Notes under the pieces: model-generated
Told to the model about the DNA's origin: nothing
The model's database searches: none
Seen by the model: the letters and a program-made list of their open reading frames with translations, nothing else
Source of the DNA: Achromobacter pulmonis
GTDB lineage: Bacteria; Pseudomonadota; Gammaproteobacteria; Burkholderiales; Burkholderiaceae_B
Direction of reading: 5' to 3'
Assembly: GCF_002885955.2 (NCBI RefSeq)
Contig: NZ_POQS01000001.1
Location: 296,755-360,754 of the forward strand
DNA: 64,000 nucleotides
Shown here: piece after piece, positions 59,123 through 64,000 of the stretch
Layout: every line of letters begins with the position of its first letter
Position numbering within the stretch: the first letter of the stretch is position 1
Program-made: the position numbers and the translations under genes

Positions 59123-60699
59123 GCGCCGGCGCACGCACGGTCCGCAACGTGCTCTTCATCATGTGCGACCAGCTGCGCGCCGATCATCTGTCCTGCTATG
59201 GCGGGGCCGGCGCGCTGCGCACGCCGAACATCGACCGGCTGGCGGGCATGGGCGTGCAGTACGACCGGGCCTACGTCACCTCGGCCGTCTGCGGCCCGTC
59301 GCGCGCTTCGTACTACACCGGCCGCTATCCGCTGTCGCACCGGGTCACCTGGAACCGCGTGCCGCATCCGGTGGACGAGTGGTGCCTGGGCGAGTACCTG
59401 GCCCAGTCCGGCCGCGCGCTGCACCTGCTGGGCAAGACCCATTTCGTGCCCGACCGCGCCGGGCTGCGCGCCAAGGGCTATGCGGCCGAGGACGAACAGC
59501 GCTTCCTGCAGGGCGGATTCGTGCCGCTGGAGCGCTACGACGGCCACTTCGAACTGGCCGAGAACAGCGCGTACCGCCGCTACCTGCGCGAGCGCGGCTA
59601 CGACAGCGAACGGCCCTGGGAAGACTACGTCATCGGCAGCCTCGGCCCGGACGGCGCCCCGGCCAGCGGCTGGCTGATGCGCAACGCGCCGCTGCCGGCC
59701 CGGGTGGACGCGGCCGATTCCGAAACCGCCTACCTGACCGACCGCACGCTGCAGTTCATGCGGGAGCAGGGCGACGCGCCGTGGGCGCTGCACCTGTCCT
59801 ACATCAAGCCGCATTGGCCGTACAAGGCGCCGGCCCCGTACCACGCGCTGTACGGGCCGGAAGACTGCCCGCCGCCGGTGCGCTCGCAGGCCGAGCGCGA
59901 ACGGCCCCATCCGGTGCATGGCGCCTACCAGCGCCTGGAAGAATCCGTATCGTTCGCGCGCGACGAGGTCTGGCGCGGAGTGCGTCCGGTCTACATGGGG
60001 CTGGTCAAGCAGATCGACGACCAGATCGGCCGGGTGCTGGACTTCCTGGAGCGCAGCGGCAGGCTGCGCGACACGCTGATCCTGTTCACCTCGGATCACG
60101 GCGACCACCTGGGCGACCACTGGCTGGGCGAGAAGGAATACTTTTTCGAGAGCGCCATGCGCGTGCCTTGCCTGGTCTACGACCCCACGGCGCAGGCCGA
60201 CGCCAGCCGCGGGCGGCGCAGCGACGCTTTCGTCGAGTGCATCGATATCGTGCCCACGGTGCTGGACGCGCTGGGCCTGCCGCCCGAGCGTCACCGCATC
60301 GAGGGCCGCTCGCTGCTGCCGGACATCCGCGGCGGACAGCCCGAGGCGCCGGCCCGCGAGTACGTGGTGGGCAGCCTGGACTACGCCTACCGCGAGGCGC
60401 GCCTGTTCCTGGGACGCGGCACGCGCGAGTGCACCGGCCTGATGGTGCGCGACGAACGCTACAAGTACCTGCACTGGCAGGGCTATCCGGCCCAGCTGTT
60501 CGACCTGCGCGACGACCCGGGCGAACTGCGCGACCTGGGCGCCGACCCGGGCATGGCGCCGGTCGTCGCCCGCATGAGGGCGGCGCTGCTGGACTGGCAC
60601 GAAGGCCTGAAACGCCGGGCCAGCGAGACCGACGCCGAGGTCTGTGCGCGCACGCACGCGCACGAACGGATGATGGGCATACTGATCGGCCGCTGGTGA
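59119..60699 (+). CDS. Sulfatase, FGly (Cys) type (526 aa)
   Basis: Type I sulfatase with the formylglycine motif CGPSR starting at Cys58 (CGPSRASYYTGR), metal-binding Asp17 (IMCDQLRADHL), KPHWPY, and TSDHGDHLGDHWL with later metal ligands. No signal peptide, so cytoplasmic. It needs Cys58 converted to formylglycine by a separate enzyme (none in the window). Relatives include choline and alkyl/aryl sulfatases and phosphonate monoester hydrolases. Co-translation with an aromatic hydroxylase points to an aryl sulfate ester. Confidence 0.9.
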   Translation: MSAGARTVRNVLFIMCDQLRADHLSCYGGAGALRTPNIDRLAGMGVQYDRAYVTSAVCGPSRASYYTGRYPLSHRVTWNRVPHPVDEWCLGEYLAQSGRALHLLGKTHFVPDRAGLRAKGYAAEDEQRFLQGGFVPLERYDGHFELAENSAYRRYLRERGYDSERPWEDYVIGSLGPDGAPASGWLMRNAPLPARVDAADSETAYLTDRTLQFMREQGDAPWALHLSYIKPHWPYKAPAPYHALYGPEDCPPPVRSQAERERPHPVHGAYQRLEESVSFARDEVWRGVRPVYMGLVKQIDDQIGRVLDFLERSGRLRDTLILFTSDHGDHLGDHWLGEKEYFFESAMRVPCLVYDPTAQADASRGRRSDAFVECIDIVPTVLDALGLPPERHRIEGRSLLPDIRGGQPEAPAREYVVGSLDYAYREARLFLGRGTRECTGLMVRDERYKYLHWQGYPAQLFDLRDDPGELRDLGADPGMAPVVARMRAALLDWHEGLKRRASETDAEVCARTHAHERMMGILIGRW

Positions 60700-60743
60700 A
60701 GCGCGCCGGTCTGATCTAGGGTTTCTACACAAGGGGAAGTGCC

Positions 60744-61730
60744 ATGGGATCGCCGTATCGCTGTTGTTTGCAAGCTGTATTGTGGGCCTCGCTCGCATTG
60801 ACGTCCGCCGGGCCGGCCGCGGCCCAGGGCTGGCCGTCGGACACCGTCAAAATCGTGGTGCCGTATCCGCCGGGCACCGAGCCGGACGTGCTGGCGCGCG
60901 ACCTGGGCAACCGGCTCTTCAAGCAGAGCGGCCAGACCGTGATCGTGGAGAACCGGCCCGGCGCCAACGCCATCATCGGCAGCGACTACGTCGCCCGCGC
61001 CGCGGCCGACGGCAACACGCTGCTGATGATCGACCGGCTGGCGCTGGAGACCAATCCTTTCCTGTACGCCAAGGTGCCGTACCGCTGGCAGGAGGACTTC
61101 AAGCCGGTCACCGACCTGGGCCAGGTGCAGCTGTACGTGGCGGTCAGCGACGCCTTTCCGGCCAAGACCTACCGCGAATTCATCGACTACGCCCGCGCCA
61201 ACCCGCAGCGCATCAACGTGGGCACCGGCGGGCAGGGCCACGTGAACCACCTGGGCATGGCCATGCTGGCGCGCGCCGAAGGCGTGCAGTTCACCTACGT
61301 GCCGTTCAAGGGCGTGGCGCCGGCGATGACGGCGGTCATGGCCGGCGACGTGGACAGCGTGATGGCCGGCGGCCTGGCGGTGGCCGAGCAGTACAAGGCC
61401 GGCAAGATCCGCGTGCTGGTGGCGGGCTCGCCGCAACGGGCCGCCATGATGCCGGACGTGCCGACGCTGGAGGAGGCCGGCGGCAAGCCCGGCAGCATTC
61501 CGTCGACGGTGTTCTCGCTGTTCGTCCCCGGCAAGACGCCGGACGCCCTGGTGGCGCGGATCAACCAGGTCGTGACCGCGGTCACGGCCGAGCCGGATTT
61601 CCGCAAGACCTACGAGGCGCGCGGCCTGCAGGTGCTGGGCTCCACCCCGCAGGCGACCCTGGAAGCCATGAAGGCGGAAGCCGCCCGCTACCAGGCCCTG
61701 ATCGAGGCCGCCGGCATCCGCAAGGACTGA
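60744..61730 (+). CDS. Bug-family tripartite tricarboxylate transporter binding protein (328 aa)
   Basis: A signal peptide (cleaved near AAAQG) then the Bug/TctC fold: IVVPYPPGTEPDVLARDLGN, VENRPGANAIIGSDYVARAA, YVPFKGVAPAMTAVMAGDVD and PTLEEAGG. Periplasmic solute capture for a TctAB-type transporter. No TctAB subunits are next to it, so it may share a transporter elsewhere. An AAGGGGA ribosome site precedes the ATG. It closes the island 44 bp after the sulfatase and likely delivers its substrate. Confidence 0.92.
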   Translation: MGSPYRCCLQAVLWASLALTSAGPAAAQGWPSDTVKIVVPYPPGTEPDVLARDLGNRLFKQSGQTVIVENRPGANAIIGSDYVARAAADGNTLLMIDRLALETNPFLYAKVPYRWQEDFKPVTDLGQVQLYVAVSDAFPAKTYREFIDYARANPQRINVGTGGQGHVNHLGMAMLARAEGVQFTYVPFKGVAPAMTAVMAGDVDSVMAGGLAVAEQYKAGKIRVLVAGSPQRAAMMPDVPTLEEAGGKPGSIPSTVFSLFVPGKTPDALVARINQVVTAVTAEPDFRKTYEARGLQVLGSTPQATLEAMKAEAARYQALIEAAGIRKD

Positions 61731-61788
61731 AACGGCGGGCCTGCGGGCGCGCGGCGCGCAAGAGGATAAAATACCGGCTCGCGGCTTT

Positions 61789-61803
61789 AACCGGCCCCCG
61801 GTT
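61789..61803. terminator. Short GC hairpin before the ABC transporter
   Basis: AACCGG-CCC-CCGGTT followed by TTCT. It lies between the catabolic island and the amino-acid transporter and could end the island's transcript. A TAAAAT box (61767-61772) just before may instead be a promoter for the transporter. Weak. Confidence 0.35.
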
Positions 61804-61836
61804 TTCTCCATTCCTGCGCCCCGCGCGCCCATAAGC

Positions 61837-62628
61837 ATGAAAAAACTGACTGCACTGCTTCTCGTGTCCGCCACCGCGATGCTCACCGCCTGCGGCCCTG
61901 GCGACAATACGCCCAAGGCCGACGCGCAGGCGCCCGCCGCCGCCAAGAAGGTCGTCGTCGGCCTGGACGACAACTTCCCGCCCATGGGCTTTCGGGATGC
62001 GAACAACCAGATCGTCGGTTTCGACATCGACATGGCCAAGGAAGCCAGCAAGCGCCTGGGCATGGAAGTCGAGTTCAAGCCGATCGACTGGAGCGCCAAG
62101 GAAGCCGAGCTCAACGGCAAGCGCGTCGACGTGCTGTGGAACGGCCTGACCATCACCGAGGAGCGCAAGAAGAACATCAGCTTCACGTCCCCGTACATGG
62201 CCAACCACCAGATCATCATCGTGGGCAACGCCTCGCCGGTGAAGCTCAAGGCCGACCTGGCCGGCAAGGTCGTCGGCGCCCAGGACGGCAGCAGCGCCAC
62301 GGACGCCATCGCCAAGGACCCGGTCGCCGCGCAGATCAAGGAAGTCAAGAAGTTCGGCGATAACGTCACGGCCCTGATGGACCTGGCCGCCGGCCGCCTC
62401 GACGCCATCGTGGTCGACGAAGTGGTGGGCCGCTACCTCATCAGCAAGCGCGCCGGCGAATACCGCGTGCTGGACGAGAACTTCGGCACCGAAGACTACG
62501 GCGTCGGCGTGCGCAAGGACGACACCGAACTGCTGGCCAAGCTGAACCAGACGCTGGACTCGATGAAGCAGGACGGCACCGCCGGCCGCATCGCCACCCA
62601 GTGGTTCGGCGCCAACATCATCAAGTAA
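61837..62628 (+). CDS. Amino-acid ABC transporter binding lipoprotein (263 aa)
   Basis: Lipoprotein signal with lipobox LTAC (Cys19), then a family-3 solute-binding fold: VVGLDDNFPPMGFRDANNQI, VGFDIDMAKEASKRLGMEVE, WSAKEAELNGKRVDVLWNGL and VGAQDGSSATDAI. Periplasmic binding of a polar amino acid or similar, probably the Gln/Cys/Arg class. Forms an ABC system with the following permease and ATPase. The ligand cannot be told. Confidence 0.92.
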   Translation: MKKLTALLLVSATAMLTACGPGDNTPKADAQAPAAAKKVVVGLDDNFPPMGFRDANNQIVGFDIDMAKEASKRLGMEVEFKPIDWSAKEAELNGKRVDVLWNGLTITEERKKNISFTSPYMANHQIIIVGNASPVKLKADLAGKVVGAQDGSSATDAIAKDPVAAQIKEVKKFGDNVTALMDLAAGRLDAIVVDEVVGRYLISKRAGEYRVLDENFGTEDYGVGVRKDDTELLAKLNQTLDSMKQDGTAGRIATQWFGANIIK

Positions 62629-62759
62629 GCGGCCTGGGGCGCCTGCGGCCAGCCGGCCCGGGCGTCCCGCCGAGTTTTCCGCAGCCCGCCGCAGCGCCGT
62701 CGCGCGCCAGGCGGGCTTGCTCATGAATCCCTGTTGCCCTGGCGGCGCGAACCCACTGC

Positions 62760-63413
62760 ATGGACTACGTACTCTCCCTATTGGGGCCATTGGCGGAAGG
62801 CGCGAAAGTGACCTTGACGCTGTTCTTCATCACGCTGGCGCTGGCCGTGCCCCTGGGGCTGGTGCTGGCGCTGGCGCGGATATCCAAATGGAAGCTGCTT
62901 AGCCGCCTGGTCAACGGCTACATCTGGCTCATGCGCGGCACCCCGCTGATGCTGCAGATGCTGTTCATCTATTTCGCGCTGCCGTTCGTGCCCGTGGTGG
63001 GCGTGCGCCTGCCGGACTTTCCCGCCGCGGTCGTGGCCTTCGCGCTCAACTACGCCGCCTATTTCGCCGAGATCTTCCGCGCCGGCATCCTGTCGGTGGA
63101 CCGCGGCCAGTACGAGGGCAGCAAGGTGCTGGGCATGACCTACCTGCAGACCCTGCGCCGCATCGTGCTGCCGCAGATGGTGCAGCGGGTGCTGCCGCCC
63201 ATGAGCAACGAGACCATCACGCTGGTCAAGGACACCTCGCTCATCTACGTGCTGGCGCTCAACGACATCCTGCGCACCGCGCGCGGCATCGTGCAGCGCG
63301 ACTTCACGACCTCGCCGTTCTTGGTCGCCGCCGCCTTCTATCTCATCATGACGCTGGTCCTGACTTGGTTCTTCCAGCATATGGAAAAGCGCTATGCCAA
63401 ATACGACCAGTAA
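62760..63413 (+). CDS. Amino-acid ABC transporter permease (217 aa)
   Basis: Five membrane spans of the HisMQ type with the ATPase-contact EAA loop (EIFRAGILSVDRGQYEGSKV, LGMTYLQTLRRIVLPQMVQR). It starts with MDYVLSLLGPLAEGAKVTLT, typical of this family. No clear ribosome site before the ATG at 62760; 131 bp separate it from the binding protein, with nothing clear in the gap. The ATPase start lies inside its last codons. Confidence 0.92.
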   Translation: MDYVLSLLGPLAEGAKVTLTLFFITLALAVPLGLVLALARISKWKLLSRLVNGYIWLMRGTPLMLQMLFIYFALPFVPVVGVRLPDFPAAVVAFALNYAAYFAEIFRAGILSVDRGQYEGSKVLGMTYLQTLRRIVLPQMVQRVLPPMSNETITLVKDTSLIYVLALNDILRTARGIVQRDFTTSPFLVAAAFYLIMTLVLTWFFQHMEKRYAKYDQ

Positions 63414-64000
63414 TCCGACGTCCGGACGCCCCGTCATGATCGAGGCGCGCGACATCGTCAAATCCTTCGGTCCGCACCGCGTGCTGGACCGCGTATCCCT
63501 GACCCTGGGCCAGGGCGAAGTGGTGGCGGTGATCGGCCCGTCCGGTTCGGGCAAGAGCACCTTTCTGCGCTGCCTGAACCACCTGGAAACCATAGACGAA
63601 GGCAGCATTGAGATCGAGGGCGAGTCCATGGCCCGCGCGGTCGAAGGCGGACGCAGCCAGTATGCCGGCGACGCCGACGTGCGCCGCATCTGCCGCAAGA
63701 TGGGCATGGTGTTCCAGTCGTTCAACCTGTTCCCGCACATGACCGTGCTGCAGAACGTGATCGAGGCGCCCATCACCGTCAAGGGCATGGCGCGCGCCGA
63801 CATCGTGCCCAAGGCCGAGGCGCTGCTGCGCAAGGTCGGCCTGCTGAACAAGCGCGACAACTATCCGGGGCGGCTGTCAGGCGGCCAGAAGCAGCGCGTG
63901 GCCATCGCCCGCGCGCTGGCGATGGAGCCGGACATCATGCTGTTCGACGAGCCCACTTCGGCGCTGGACCCGGAACTCACCGGCGAGGTGCTGCGCACCA
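63394..64000 (+). CDS. Amino-acid ABC transporter ATPase (3' end outside window)
   Basis: Walker A GPSGSGKS, Q-loop FQSFNLFPHM, signature LSGGQKQRVAIARALA and Walker B IMLFDEP are visible before the sequence ends. The ATG at 63394 has GGAAAA 7 bp upstream and overlaps the permease by 20 bp; a second ATG at 63436 lacks a ribosome site. Powers the transporter above. Truncated by the window edge. Confidence 0.93.
   Translation, partial: MPNTTSNPTSGRPVMIEARDIVKSFGPHRVLDRVSLTLGQGEVVAVIGPSGSGKSTFLRCLNHLETIDEGSIEIEGESMARAVEGGRSQYAGDADVRRICRKMGMVFQSFNLFPHMTVLQNVIEAPITVKGMARADIVPKAEALLRKVGLLNKRDNYPGRLSGGQKQRVAIARALAMEPDIMLFDEPTSALDPELTGEVLRT

Noticed and set aside
1..64000. tRNA, rRNA, CRISPR arrays, prophage or insertion-sequence genes
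   Set aside because: None seen; no clover-leaf sequences, regularly spaced repeats, integrases or transposases.

Overview
The window is about 64 kb of very GC-rich DNA from an aerobic-to-denitrifying betaproteobacterium, most likely an Alcaligenaceae member such as Achromobacter or Bordetella. That placement is inference. It rests on codon and GC style, a Bug-type solute-binding protein, the narK1-narK2-narGHJI-PPIase-moaA order, a class III ribonucleotide reductase and FNR/ANR-like boxes. Nearly every base is coding. No intergenic gap exceeds 300 bp, and no tRNA, rRNA, CRISPR array, prophage or transposase gene was seen.

Region 1 (1-9.8 kb): the 3' end of a sensor kinase; a TetR-controlled PEP-utilising/rifampin-phosphotransferase-like enzyme; a nitronate monooxygenase; and a probable mevalonate-utilisation unit. 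That unit is a TctA-like permease, a small membrane partner and a class II HMG-CoA reductase, divergent from a MocR-type regulator. Region 2 (9.8-38 kb) is mostly anaerobic metabolism. It holds a class III ribonucleotide reductase whose glycyl-radical domain is a separate 60-residue ORF, with paired NrdR boxes and an FNR box upstream. It also holds a nitric-oxide-linked nnrS with an NsrR box, the long nar cluster (narK1K2GHJI-PPIase-moaA-carbonic anhydrase-mobB-narXL), and further on ubiUVT for oxygen-independent ubiquinone synthesis (to 39.1 kb). Between these lie an iron-uptake-type PepSY/DUF3325 pair and an oxidative-stress pair (ferritin-like protein and large catalase), followed by a SYLF protein. 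Region 3 (39-51 kb): metY, a surface-adhesin-E-like secreted protein, an unknown protein, and a secreted GlcG/HbpS-like protein beside a two-component system that shares an identical 17-bp palindrome with it. Next come an HPP-CBS membrane protein, a MarR regulator divergent from a ClC-CBS channel, and a LysR regulator divergent from argC. Region 4 (50.9-61.7 kb) is a ten-gene catabolic island: an IclR regulator divergent from a ThDP enzyme, an SDR lacking its catalytic triad, an Asp-box propeller, a VOC protein, a DUF1185 protein, an alpha/beta hydrolase, an MhpA-like hydroxylase, an FGly-type sulfatase and a Bug binding protein. It looks like uptake and breakdown of an aromatic compound, perhaps a sulfate ester. 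Region 5 (61.8 kb to the end) is a polar amino-acid ABC transporter, cut off by the window edge.

Three copies of a 175-190 bp palindromic element made of paired REP-like hairpins lie directly after three regulatory genes. The findings I rate highest are the split NrdD with its NrdR/FNR control region, the HbpS-like/two-component system with shared operators, the new catabolic island with a degenerate SDR, the putative mevalonate uptake unit, and a large catalase with a predicted Cys-Tyr cross-link.
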